Positions 43,574 to 52,126 of a stretch of 64,000 nt of DNA are shown piece after piece. The DNA is taken from contig NZ_SNWQ01000015.1 in NCBI RefSeq assembly GCF_004361855.1, forward strand, positions 124,001 through 188,000. The letters run 5' to 3'. Source of the DNA: Kribbella caucasensis (lineage in GTDB: Bacteria; Actinomycetota; Actinomycetes; Propionibacteriales; Kribbellaceae). Numbering within the stretch: position 1 is the first letter of the stretch; each line of letters begins with the position of its first letter. The notes below the pieces were generated by a model, which had not been told where the DNA came from, did not search any database, and saw nothing but the letters and a program-made list of their open reading frames with translations. The position numbers were made by a program, and so were the translations under genes.

Positions 43574-44648
43574 GTCGGGAGCCTGTCAGGTAACCAAGCA
43601 AAGCGTCCAGCACCACGTCGGGCTCACCCGGCTCGAGTGTCTGCGGGTTGAGCGCGATCGCCTCCTCGCCGACCACGCCGACCGCGATCCGCGGGTCGCC
43701 GTCCCACAGCGCTGCGACCAGCTCATCCCGGGTCCAACCACTCTCCGCCGTCAACCAGACGATCGCCCGGCCGTGCGGCTGTCCGGCCTCACTCGGATAC
43801 CCCCGCTCGGCAACGACACCCGGCAGCCCGCGCAACCCATTCACCCAGCCCGCGACGATCCGCTCGTACCCGGCCAGCAGCGCGTCCTCGTCTTGCTCCA
43901 ACGTCCACTCGACCGCCGCGAGCAGGCCGAGCAGTTCCTCCTTGCCGACCTTCATCCCACGACCGATCTCCTGGTTCGGCGAACCATGGGCGCGGCAACC
44001 TTCCACGATCCGGCGACTCCCGAGCACCAGCCCACTCGACTGCGGCCCCCGCAACCCCTTGCCCCCGCTGAAGATCACCGCATCAGCAGCGAGCTCCACG
44101 GTGAACCGCCACAACGAAGCGACCGGCGGGATCTGCGCCGCCGCATCAACGATCACCGGTACGCCGTACTCCCGGGCGACCGGGATCACCTCCTCCACCG
44201 GCAACGCGCCGGCGGCGTAATGCGCTCCCGCAAACCAAAGAACGCACACCGGCCGCTTCTCGAGAGCCAGCTCCAACTCGTCGACCGACGGCCCGACCTC
44301 GACGATCCGGGCCCCGGTCAATCGAGCGGCATAGTCGTATCCGTTGCGCTGACTCGCGAACGTCACCACATCAGCCGATGCCGGAAACGCCTGCCTCGCG
44401 TCCGTAGTACAGGCTGCGACGGTCAGTGTGATCCCGGCCGCCGCGCCGGAGGTCACGTACGCCGCCTCGTTGCCGGTCAGCTCCGCCAGTCGCTCGCCCA
44501 CCCGCGCGTGAAGCTCGGGCAGATCGACGAAGTGCGCGGCCGCGTCGGCCATCGCCTTCAACGCGGGCGGCGCGATCAGCGACCCGCCGAGCGCGGTCAA
44601 CGTCGCGGACGCGTTGATCACCGGACGAACGCCGAGCGGGTTGGTCAT
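43545..44648 (-). CDS. SelA-like PLP enzyme
   Basis: A 367-residue PLP-dependent enzyme of the SelA / D-glucosaminate-6-phosphate ammonia-lyase type: VINASATLTALGGSLIAP at the N terminus, YVTSGAAAGITLTVAACT around the cofactor phosphate site, VIVDAAAQIPPV, and the likely Schiff-base lysine in FSGGKGLRGPQSSGLV. True SelA is longer, and no selD/selC context is present, so an ammonia-lyase or transaminase role on a sugar acid is more plausible. That fits the transporter and esterases upstream. It overlaps neighbours on both sides (4 and 29 bases). Confidence 0.82.
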   Translation of the reverse strand: MTNPLGVRPVINASATLTALGGSLIAPPALKAMADAAAHFVDLPELHARVGERLAELTGNEAAYVTSGAAAGITLTVAACTTDARQAFPASADVVTFASQRNGYDYAARLTGARIVEVGPSVDELELALEKRPVCVLWFAGAHYAAGALPVEEVIPVAREYGVPVIVDAAAQIPPVASLWRFTVELAADAVIFSGGKGLRGPQSSGLVLGSRRIVEGCRAHGSPNQEIGRGMKVGKEELLGLLAAVEWTLEQDEDALLAGYERIVAGWVNGLRGLPGVVAERGYPSEAGQPHGRAIVWLTAESGWTRDELVAALWDGDPRIAVGVVGEEAIALNPQTLEPGEPDVVLDALLGYLTGSRHGEQAGRDA

Positions 44649-45493
44649 GGCCGTACAAAGCGTGACATCGGCGGCACACCGAAGCGATCAGCCAGCCAGG
44701 CATCCAGGGCGTCGTTGTCGGTCCCGTCCAGATGAGTGACCTGGTAGACCTCGGAAGCCGGCAACGCCTCGATCAGCGGGGCGAACCAGTCGGCATCGTC
44801 CGCCGCGACCAGCGTCGGCGCGGAGACCGCCGACGCGTGCCGCACCGGATCGAAGAACGACAACGTCTTCAACACTTGCTCTTCAACGGCACCAGCACGC
44901 AAGTGATCGTTGAGCTCCTCCAACGGATAGAGGCTCGACCGCAGCCGCGCCTCCATCGCCCGGTAGAACAGCAACTCCGACAGCCGCACGGCACCGAATC
45001 CGGGCCGCCGCGCCGCTGTCAGCAACGCCAGGTCGTCACCACTCACCGCAACCCGCGCCGGATCGACCTCCGCCAACCCGAACAGGAACTCCGCCGCCCG
45101 CAGACAGTCCGCCACGATGCCCCGATAGATGTACGACGCGGGTTCGTCGATCCCGAGCGTCAGCAACCCCGGATACGCGGCCGCGAACGATTCGTCGGCC
45201 AACCGCTGTCCCCGGTGCATCACCCCGAAAACGACGTACCGCGACCGGTCGTTCGGATGCGGCACGTGGTTCACACTCCCGTACCGCGGTGTCATCAGCA
45301 GCGCCGGGAACGGACCAGGACCACTCGGGATGCTGAGATGCCCGAACACCCGGTACGGCCCGGAACTGGTGAGCCGCACGGTGTACGAAACCGACTCCGC
45401 CGTCGACCGCTCCGCCACCGACTCCAGCACCGCCCGCGCCGGTACGACGGCCAACTCGTCGTCGACGGCCGCCCAATAACTCTCGAAGTCCAT
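44645..45493 (-). CDS. Degenerate acetyl-xylan-esterase-like paralogue
   Basis: A 282-residue protein aligned in order with the neighbouring esterase (45497-46423): FDSYWAA-type N terminus, PFPALLMTPRYGSVNH, AYPGLLTLGIDE, YIYRGIVADCLRA. At the nucleophile elbow it has VSGDDLALL where the intact paralogue has GSSQGG, so the catalytic serine is lost. The His region (THLDGTDND instead of PHCAHHAG) is also altered. It looks like a pseudo-enzyme kept in frame, perhaps a binding or regulatory subunit. It overlaps the SelA-like gene by four bases and follows the intact esterase by three. Confidence 0.78.
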   Translation of the reverse strand: MDFESYWAAVDDELAVVPARAVLESVAERSTAESVSYTVRLTSSGPYRVFGHLSIPSGPGPFPALLMTPRYGSVNHVPHPNDRSRYVVFGVMHRGQRLADESFAAAYPGLLTLGIDEPASYIYRGIVADCLRAAEFLFGLAEVDPARVAVSGDDLALLTAARRPGFGAVRLSELLFYRAMEARLRSSLYPLEELNDHLRAGAVEEQVLKTLSFFDPVRHASAVSAPTLVAADDADWFAPLIEALPASEVYQVTHLDGTDNDALDAWLADRFGVPPMSRFVRP

Positions 45494-45496
45494 ACG

Positions 45497-46423
45497 TCAC
45501 CGTCCCGGCTTCAGGTGATCGGCAAGGAAGTCCTCAACAATTCGCATCACGTCCGGCAACCCGGCGTGATGCGCACAGTGTGGAAAGGTGTGCAGTTGCT
45601 TCTCGCAACGAAGTGCGCGATGGACGGCGAACCCCGTCTCCGGCGGGCAAACGTCGTCCTCCAGCCCGAGGTAGAGCAACGTCGGCGCCTGCACCCTCGG
45701 CGCGAAGTTCAGCCCGTCGTAGTACGCGACCGTCTCGCGGACTCGATCGGCGTCCTTCGGATGCGCCCGCAGGTACTCGTTGATCTCCTCGTACGGATAC
45801 GAACGAGTCAGCGTCGGCGCAGTCATGATCCCGCACAAGTACGGCGCACCGGCCGCCACGCAAGCAATGACGTCCGGCCGCAGAGCCGCCGTACTGAGCC
45901 CAAGCCCACCACCCTGACTCGACCCCTGCAGCCCGATCCGTTCCGCATCCACCTCCGGCCGATCGAGCAGTACGTCGACCGCGCGGACCACATCGAGGTA
46001 GAACCCGCGATACCCGTACGTGTGGTGGTCGACGATGTTGTGCGTCAGCAGTCCCGGATACCCGGGGTTGAACACGTCGTTCGACCTCAGCTTGCCCCGC
46101 GGCGCGACCGCCAGCGCGGCGTACCCGAGCTCCGACCACTCCTTCGGGACAGTCGGCTCGGAGATGTACCCCGGGATGGTGACCAGTGCCGGGTACGGCG
46201 CCGGCAGGCCGCGGGGAACCGTGTACCACCCGGCGATCCGCAGTCCGCCGTAACTGGTGTACCGCAGGTCGTAGACGATCACCTTGTCGGTCGACAGCGC
46301 AGGCAGCTCGGTGAGTACGGGATCCAACGGATACGTCGCGCACTCCGCCAGACCCGCAGCCCAGAACTCGTCGAAGTCGGCCGGCAGCTCCACCTCGACG
46401 ACGGCGTTCTCGGGGTCTCTCAA
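45497..46423 (-). CDS. Acetyl-xylan-esterase-like hydrolase
   Basis: A 308-residue alpha/beta-hydrolase of the AXE1/cephalosporin-C-deacetylase family: FDEFWAAGL near the start, PYPALVTIPGY, APRGKLRSNDVFNPGY, nucleophile elbow LQGSSQGGGLGL, acid in YLGLEDDVCPPETG and His in CAHHAGLPD. It deacetylates sugars or oligosaccharides; there is no signal peptide, so it acts on imported substrate. It overlaps the ATPase gene by four bases (ATGA), coupling it to the transporter. Its paralogue downstream lacks the triad. Confidence 0.9.
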   Translation of the reverse strand: MRDPENAVVEVELPADFDEFWAAGLAECATYPLDPVLTELPALSTDKVIVYDLRYTSYGGLRIAGWYTVPRGLPAPYPALVTIPGYISEPTVPKEWSELGYAALAVAPRGKLRSNDVFNPGYPGLLTHNIVDHHTYGYRGFYLDVVRAVDVLLDRPEVDAERIGLQGSSQGGGLGLSTAALRPDVIACVAAGAPYLCGIMTAPTLTRSYPYEEINEYLRAHPKDADRVRETVAYYDGLNFAPRVQAPTLLYLGLEDDVCPPETGFAVHRALRCEKQLHTFPHCAHHAGLPDVMRIVEDFLADHLKPGR

Positions 46424-47556
46424 GGGCGTTCCTCCCGAGTCGGTGCCTGCAGGGCTTGACCATCGGAGGCGTTGAACAGGTGCAGCCGATCCTGGTTGAA
46501 GCCGACGTGGACCGTGCTGTCGTAGCCCAACCGGAACGGCGTCGGCACGCGCGCCTTGACCAACTCGCCGTCGAGCCGGACCGTCACGAGTACGTCGGGC
46601 CCGAGCGGCTCGGCGACGAACACCTTGCCCGGCCGATACCCCGGCAACGGGGTCTGCGACAGCGACACGTCCTCGGGCCGGACCCCGAGAACGACCTTCC
46701 CGTCAGCCGGCCCCTCGCCGCCGTACAAGGTCACTTCCTGCGACAGTGCTTGATTCCTTCCCCGCCCCACCGCCCCGGTCGCCGTACTGCGGAACATGCG
46801 GACCCCATCGACGTCCTGCAACTCACCGGTGACGAAGTTCATCGGCGGCGATCCCATGAACGAAGCCACGAAGCGGTTAGCCGGTCGTTCGTAGATCTCC
46901 TCGGGCGTCGCGCACTGCTGGACGACGCCGTCGCGCATCACCGCGATCCGGTCCGACATCGTCATCGCCTCGACCTGGTCGTGGGTCACGTAGATGAAGG
47001 TCCGGGCCACGTCCACGTGCAGCCGCTTGATCTCAGCCCGCATCAGCACCCGCAACTGGGCGTCCAGGTTGGACAGCGGTTCGTCCAGCAGGTACGCCCC
47101 GGCCTCGCGGACGATCGCCCGGCCGAGCGCGACCCGTTGCCGCTGGCCGCCGGAGAGTTCGCGCGGTTTGCGGTCGAGCAGGTCCTCGATGTCGAGCGTC
47201 CGGGCCGCCTTCAGCACCTGCTCGGCGATCGTTGCCTTCGGCACCCGCATCATCTTGAGCGCGAAACCGATGTTCTGCCCGACCGTCTTGTGCGGGTAGA
47301 GCGCGTAGCTCTGGAACACCATCGCCACGTCCCGCTTGTTCGCCGGCAGCCAGCTGACCGGCTTGCCGTCGAAGTAGATGTCACCGCCGGTGGCCCGTTC
47401 CAGGCCGCAGATCATCCGCAGCGTGGTCGACTTGCCGCAGCCCGACGGGCCGACCAGGGTGAGGAACTCGCGGTCCTCGACGGTCAGGTTCAGGTCCTTG
47501 ACGACCGTCTTGCCGCCGAAGGACTTGGTGATGCCTTCCAATCGCACTTCAGCCAT
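46420..47556 (-). CDS. Sugar ABC transporter ATP-binding protein (MsmK/UgpC type)
   Basis: A 378-residue ATPase: Walker A GPSGCGKST, Q-loop VFQSYALYPHKTV, signature LSGGQRQRVALGRAIV, Walker B YLLDEPLSNLD, H-loop VTHDQ, then a C-terminal TOBE/regulatory domain (KVVLGVRPEDVSL). It energises import with the two permeases and the binding protein upstream. It follows the second permease by three bases. Confidence 0.95.
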   Translation of the reverse strand: MAEVRLEGITKSFGGKTVVKDLNLTVEDREFLTLVGPSGCGKSTTLRMICGLERATGGDIYFDGKPVSWLPANKRDVAMVFQSYALYPHKTVGQNIGFALKMMRVPKATIAEQVLKAARTLDIEDLLDRKPRELSGGQRQRVALGRAIVREAGAYLLDEPLSNLDAQLRVLMRAEIKRLHVDVARTFIYVTHDQVEAMTMSDRIAVMRDGVVQQCATPEEIYERPANRFVASFMGSPPMNFVTGELQDVDGVRMFRSTATGAVGRGRNQALSQEVTLYGGEGPADGKVVLGVRPEDVSLSQTPLPGYRPGKVFVAEPLGPDVLVTVRLDGELVKARVPTPFRLGYDSTVHVGFNQDRLHLFNASDGQALQAPTREERP

Positions 47557-47559
47557 CTG

Positions 47560-48447
47560 TCAGCCCTTCACGGATCCGGCGGCCATCCCCTGGACGAGCT
47601 TGCGCTGGAAGATCAGCGCCAGCAGCAGGGGCGGGACGACCGCGAGCACTCCGGCGGCGGCCATCACGGTGAACTGGGTGTTGAAATCGGTGGCGAAGTT
47701 CGCCGCCACCACGGGAATCGTCTTCGCCGCCTTCGTACTGGTCAGGAACAGCGCGAACATGAACTCGTTCCACGCGGTCATGAACGCGAACACCCCGGCT
47801 GCTACCAGTCCGGGTGCGGCGACCGGCAGGAACACCGACCACATCGTCCGGAACCAGCCGCACCGGTCGACCCGGGCCGCCTCCTCCAGTTCGCGCGGCA
47901 CCGACCGGAAGAAGTCCTTCAGGATCCAGATCGTGATCGGCAACGCGAATGTGGTGTAGGACAGGATCAGCGCGAGGTACGTGTCCAGCAACCCGAACGA
48001 CCGCATCAGCAGGTAGAACGGGATGATGATCGCGATCCCCGGCACCATCCGGGTGATCAGGTAGAGCACCAGCAACACCTGGCTGCCCTTGAACTTCAAC
48101 CGCGAGAACGAGTACGCCGCGAACGTGGCCAGCGCCAGATTCAGTACCGCCGTACAGGTCGCCACGATCAGGCTGTTCCGCAGCGAGTACGGCGTTTCCT
48201 CGTTCGCGCGACCGCCGACCAGAGCCTGCGACTCACTCGGATTGACGAAGCCGAGGTAGTTCTCCAGCGTCGGGCTGGACGGGATCCAGTGCGGCGGCAC
48301 CGAGATCGCGTCCACCTCGTGCATGAAGCTCATCGCCACGATCCAGTAGAACGGCAGCACCAGATAGAGCGCGAACCCGATCGCCAGCACATACAACACG
48401 ATCTTCTTCCACGGAATCCGGTACCGGAGTGGGACTTTGACGGTCAT
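47560..48447 (-). CDS. Sugar ABC transporter permease (MalG type)
   Basis: A 295-residue inner-membrane permease with about six helices. The EAA loop reads VPRELEEAARVDRCGWFRTM, with the conserved Gly in the expected place. It overlaps the preceding permease gene by four bases (ATGA). It pairs with the MalF-type permease to form the channel. Confidence 0.93.
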   Translation of the reverse strand: MTVKVPLRYRIPWKKIVLYVLAIGFALYLVLPFYWIVAMSFMHEVDAISVPPHWIPSSPTLENYLGFVNPSESQALVGGRANEETPYSLRNSLIVATCTAVLNLALATFAAYSFSRLKFKGSQVLLVLYLITRMVPGIAIIIPFYLLMRSFGLLDTYLALILSYTTFALPITIWILKDFFRSVPRELEEAARVDRCGWFRTMWSVFLPVAAPGLVAAGVFAFMTAWNEFMFALFLTSTKAAKTIPVVAANFATDFNTQFTVMAAAGVLAVVPPLLLALIFQRKLVQGMAAGSVKG

Positions 48448-49349
48448 ACCTCAAAATTTCCTTTCCGGTAGAGGAGGCCGATGTAGCCGATCGAGATCAG
48501 CAACGTGATCGCGGTGATCACCCAGGCGTAGGCGCTGCCGAGACCGAAGTCGGTGAAGGTGAGCACGGTCTGTACGTCGAGCAGCGCGATCGTGGTAGTC
48601 GCGTCACCCGGACCGCCGCCGGTCAGCACGTAGATCGTGTCGAACGCCCGGAACGCGTTCATCGTCTCCAGGATCAGCACGATCAGCAGTGGATGCAGCA
48701 ACCACGGCAGGGCGACCTGGCCGAATCGCTGGAAGGCGCCGGCCCGGTCCACCTTCGCGGCGTCGTACAGCTCGGACGGGATCGTCGACAGCCCGGCCAG
48801 CAGGATGATCACCGAGAACGGCAACGTGTTCCACACCTGCGCCATCGCGGTGAAGAAGAACGCGCCGGTCCCCGAGGTCAGCCAGGCGTGGTAGGTGTCG
48901 ATCAGCCCGAGCTGGCTGAGCAGGCCGTTCAGCGCACCGGTCTTGGCGTCGAAGATCGTCCGCCACATCAGCCCGTTCACCACCCCCGGCATTGCCCAGG
49001 GCAACAAAGCCAGGCTGAGCAGCAGACCGCGGCCGCGGAACCTTTCGTTCAGCACGAGCGCGAGTATCAGCGCCAGCACGACTGTGAAGCCGAGTACGAC
49101 GAGCACGAACAGCGCTGACACCCTCAGCGCGGAGAGGAACGCGTCGTCGGTGAGCAACGACCGGTAGTTCTCCAGGCCGATGAATCGCTTGGCCCGTGGG
49201 CGTTTGAGGTTGTTGCGTTGCAGGCTGACCCAGAACGAGTAGACGATCGGATAGGCGACCAGCAGCGCGATCACGATCATCGCCGGGGCGTTCAGCGCGT
49301 ACGCCTTGGCGGTGTCGCTCCACGGTCGCCGGGCCTCGATCACACTCAT
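48444..49349 (-). CDS. Sugar ABC transporter permease (MalF type)
   Basis: A 301-residue permease with six predicted helices. The EAA loop is IPSELYDAAKVDRAGAFQRF, diverged in the first residues but with the Ala-x-Val-Asp-x-Ala-Gly core. It starts two bases after the binding-protein stop and overlaps the second permease. Confidence 0.93.
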   Translation of the reverse strand: MSVIEARRPWSDTAKAYALNAPAMIVIALLVAYPIVYSFWVSLQRNNLKRPRAKRFIGLENYRSLLTDDAFLSALRVSALFVLVVLGFTVVLALILALVLNERFRGRGLLLSLALLPWAMPGVVNGLMWRTIFDAKTGALNGLLSQLGLIDTYHAWLTSGTGAFFFTAMAQVWNTLPFSVIILLAGLSTIPSELYDAAKVDRAGAFQRFGQVALPWLLHPLLIVLILETMNAFRAFDTIYVLTGGGPGDATTTIALLDVQTVLTFTDFGLGSAYAWVITAITLLISIGYIGLLYRKGNFEV

Positions 49350-49351
49350 CC

Positions 49352-50683
49352 TCAGGAGAACTTCTTCTTCAGCGTGGTGGCCGTCTGCTCCAGGCTCGCG
49401 ACCGCCGCGGACGGTGTGGTCTGGTTGCTCAGCACCTGCTGGACGACCTTGTGCAGCTCGGCCTCGAACTCGGTGTACCAGGGCACGGTCAGCACGTTCC
49501 GCGGCCGCGCGATCTCGGCCAGCTTCGCGTAGACGACCGGATCGGCGAACTTCTTCAGCGAGGCGGTGACCTCCGGGTCGGCGGCCATCGACTTGTAGGC
49601 GAACCCGAGACCGCGCTGCATGAACCAGAACTTCGCCGTATAAGGCTTCTTGTCCGCATCGAGGCCACCGAGGTACGTCACCAGCTTGAACGCGTTGTCC
49701 TTCACGTCGGTGTCCTGCGCGAGCGCGTACATCCGGGTGTTGCTGACCGTCCCGTGCACCCCTCCGTCCAGGCTGGGGATGAGGGCCAGCTTGATCATGC
49801 CGGCCGCCTTCGACTTGGCCGGGTCGTTGTAGTCGCGGGCGGCGTACCGGGCACCGATGGTGTACGCGTACCGCTCGGCCTTCATCGCGTTGTCGACCGG
49901 GACCGGCAGCAACTGCAGGGATGCGGGGTCGAGCACCTTCGACTTGTTCGCCGCCTGCTGCAACCAGGCGAAGACGTCCTTCACCACGGTGTCGGTCGAG
50001 TTCATGATGGGTGCCTGGTCGGTGCCGAAGAAGTTGCCGTTGCTACCGTGCACGAGCGCCCAGACCCAGGACCACCAGGTGTCGGACAACTGCGCGGGCA
50101 GACCGATCGGGTACTCCAGGATGCCGGCGTTCTTGATCTTCAGCGCCTGCGCCTCCAGCTCTTCCAGGCTGGCCGGCGGCTTGGTGATCCCGGCCTTGGC
50201 GAGGATCCCCGCGTTGTAGGTCAGGGAGTTCGAGTCGGTGTAGTAGGGCAGGCCGTACTTCTTGCCCTGGTACGTCATCGCCTCCGCGTTGCCCGGGAAG
50301 ATCCCGGCGTACACGTCGTCCACCCCGGCCATCCCGTCGAGCGGCTGGAGGTAACCACCCTCGACCCAGGCGGCCAGCGAGTCGTCGTACACGTAGAGCG
50401 CGTCGGGACCACCGCCGCCGGTGAACTCGGCGACGACCTTCTGCACGTACTGCGCGCTGGTGATCGGCGTGTAGTCGACCTTGATCGAGTTCTGCTGGCG
50501 GAAGCGGTCCAGGTTCTGCTGGACCAGGTTGGCCTCGTAGTCCCAGCCCTCGAACTTCACCGTGCCGTCGCTCGCGCCGCCGGCGTCGTCACCGGAGGAG
50601 CAGGCGGACAGCAGCGACGAGGTGACGGGCAGGGACGCGCCGAGGGCGGCGTACTTCAGGATCTGGCGGCGGTTGAGCTCCAT
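49352..50683 (-). CDS. Tat-exported solute-binding lipoprotein
   Basis: A 443-residue extracellular binding protein of the sugar (MalE/UgpB-like) family. The N terminus carries a twin-arginine motif (NRRQILKY) and a lipobox ending LLSAC, so it is folded before export and then lipidated. The body has the two-domain hallmark segments FTGGGGPDALYVYDDSLAA and KKYGLPYYTDSNSLTYN. AAGGGAA lies before ATG 50683. It lies 11 bases downstream of a regulator gene on the same strand. The substrate is probably an acetylated oligosaccharide or sugar acid, inferred from the esterases and SelA-like enzyme downstream. Confidence 0.93.
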   Translation of the reverse strand: MELNRRQILKYAALGASLPVTSSLLSACSSGDDAGGASDGTVKFEGWDYEANLVQQNLDRFRQQNSIKVDYTPITSAQYVQKVVAEFTGGGGPDALYVYDDSLAAWVEGGYLQPLDGMAGVDDVYAGIFPGNAEAMTYQGKKYGLPYYTDSNSLTYNAGILAKAGITKPPASLEELEAQALKIKNAGILEYPIGLPAQLSDTWWSWVWALVHGSNGNFFGTDQAPIMNSTDTVVKDVFAWLQQAANKSKVLDPASLQLLPVPVDNAMKAERYAYTIGARYAARDYNDPAKSKAAGMIKLALIPSLDGGVHGTVSNTRMYALAQDTDVKDNAFKLVTYLGGLDADKKPYTAKFWFMQRGLGFAYKSMAADPEVTASLKKFADPVVYAKLAEIARPRNVLTVPWYTEFEAELHKVVQQVLSNQTTPSAAVASLEQTATTLKKKFS

Positions 50684-50694
50684 GGGGGTTCCCT

Positions 50695-51999
50695 TCAAAG
50701 CTTCGTGCGCTGTAACGCTTGGGCGATGCGCAGTCGGTAAAGACGCGTGGGGCGTCCTTTCGGGTGGTGCTGTGCGGTTCCCTCGGCGCTCACGAGGCCT
50801 CCTGCGTCGAGGGTGCGGATCAGCCGGCGCCCGCTCTGACCCGTGATGCCGAGGGAGTCGGCGAGCTCCCCGGGTGAGACCGTGCGACCTTCCAGCCGCT
50901 GTTCGAGCGCGGCGAGCTTCGAGACGGTGGCCGCGCTCAGACCGACGGTCTTGGCGAGGTCCTCGAGCTCGGCGCCGTGCTCGCGGTAGGAGAAGGCGAG
51001 CGCGTCGCGGACCGGGCCCATCGGCCCGATGATCAGGCCGCTGTCCTCGATCAGATAGCCGCACGCCTCGTCCTCCAGCTCCGCCCGGGCGGCGGCCTGC
51101 TCGGCCAGCAGCACGCAGTTCCGGGCGGACACCCCGACGCCGAACCCCGCGGAGACCTGTACGCCGAGGGTGCGCGCCGCCTCGGCGAGCGCGGGGACGG
51201 CGACCCAGCTGCGGGTGACGCGTTCGAACAGGGCCTTGTGGGCGAAGACCACGACACCGCGCCGGCCGCGATCCTCGATCCAGGCCCCGGCGAACTCGGG
51301 GGTGTTCAGCAACAGGTTCATCAGGCCGACCCTGGTCCGGTCTTCGTCGCCCGATCGGGACACCAGGAAGACACCGGCCGCGAACCGCAGTCCGCTGGCC
51401 TGTTCGGACTCGATCCGCAGCGCGAGCTCGTGCAGCTCGGTCCGGATCGTGGTCGGCACCGGCATCCCGCTCATCAGCGGGATCACGCCGGTCAACTGCT
51501 CCCGGACCGCGGCCCGGACGCTGATCATGTAGCTCTGGCCACCGAACCGCTCGTACGCCGACCGGTGGAACTCGGCGATCTCCTCGACCGTCTGGATGGG
51601 CGAGTACGGCAGGCAGTCGATCTGGTTCTGGTCGAGCTCGAGCGCGGTGGCGACGGCTTCGACGGCGTCCATCGGGAACGTGTCGATGCTGACCGGGGTC
51701 GCGCCCCAGCCCCGCTCCTGCGCGCGGTAGAACGCGAGCAACAGGTCGAGCGCCGCCGGCCTGATCACCCCGACCGGCAGACCGGGTGGCAACAGCTCCC
51801 GGCTGGCGGTGTACGGCACCGGACCGGCGAGGAAGCCGTCCACCCGGGTCGTCCGGAGGAACTCGGCCACCTTGGCGTGGATCTCGTCCTCGGTGTCGTA
51901 GCTGACCCATTCCAGGTCGACTCCACCCAGCGTGCTCGCGGCCTCGCCGAACAGCTCCCGGTGGGTCGAATGGGTCACGACCCCGATCACAATCGCCAC
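50695..51999 (-). CDS. Operon regulator with C-terminal HTH
   Basis: A 434-residue protein not matching a named regulator that I know. The N-terminal ~110 residues look Rossmann-like (MAIVIGVVTHSTHRELFG, then FLAGPVPYTASRELLPPGLP). The centre has a degenerate GGDEF-like stretch (RRGVVVFAHKALFERVTR, then GVQVSAGFGVGVSARNC). The C-terminal ~75 residues form a winged helix (LSAATVSKLAALEQRLEGR, then LADSLGITGQSGRRLIRTL). GTG 51999 has AGGTAGG upstream. It is the first gene of the transporter operon, so it probably senses the imported sugar. A CGAACC palindrome lies 15 bases upstream of the gene. Confidence 0.7.
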   Translation of the reverse strand: MAIVIGVVTHSTHRELFGEAASTLGGVDLEWVSYDTEDEIHAKVAEFLRTTRVDGFLAGPVPYTASRELLPPGLPVGVIRPAALDLLLAFYRAQERGWGATPVSIDTFPMDAVEAVATALELDQNQIDCLPYSPIQTVEEIAEFHRSAYERFGGQSYMISVRAAVREQLTGVIPLMSGMPVPTTIRTELHELALRIESEQASGLRFAAGVFLVSRSGDEDRTRVGLMNLLLNTPEFAGAWIEDRGRRGVVVFAHKALFERVTRSWVAVPALAEAARTLGVQVSAGFGVGVSARNCVLLAEQAAARAELEDEACGYLIEDSGLIIGPMGPVRDALAFSYREHGAELEDLAKTVGLSAATVSKLAALEQRLEGRTVSPGELADSLGITGQSGRRLIRTLDAGGLVSAEGTAQHHPKGRPTRLYRLRIAQALQRTKL

Positions 52000-52014
52000 G
52001 GCACCTACCTTTTA

Positions 52015-52027
52015 CGAACCAGGTTCG
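52015..52027. promoter_or_regulatory. Palindrome upstream of sugar operon
   Basis: CGAACCAGGTTCG is a 13-bp palindrome around a single A, 15 bases before the regulator start. A related half-site CTGGTTCCG lies at 52044-52052. It is a candidate operator for the operon's own regulator. Confidence 0.55.
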
Positions 52028-52126
52028 GAAGTGATTCGTATATCTGGTTCCGACAAAGGTGGACCCAGTCCACCGGTGCGGTCAAGCGATCAGGCGAAAC
52101 TTATTTCGCGCGACATGGCGGGAATC

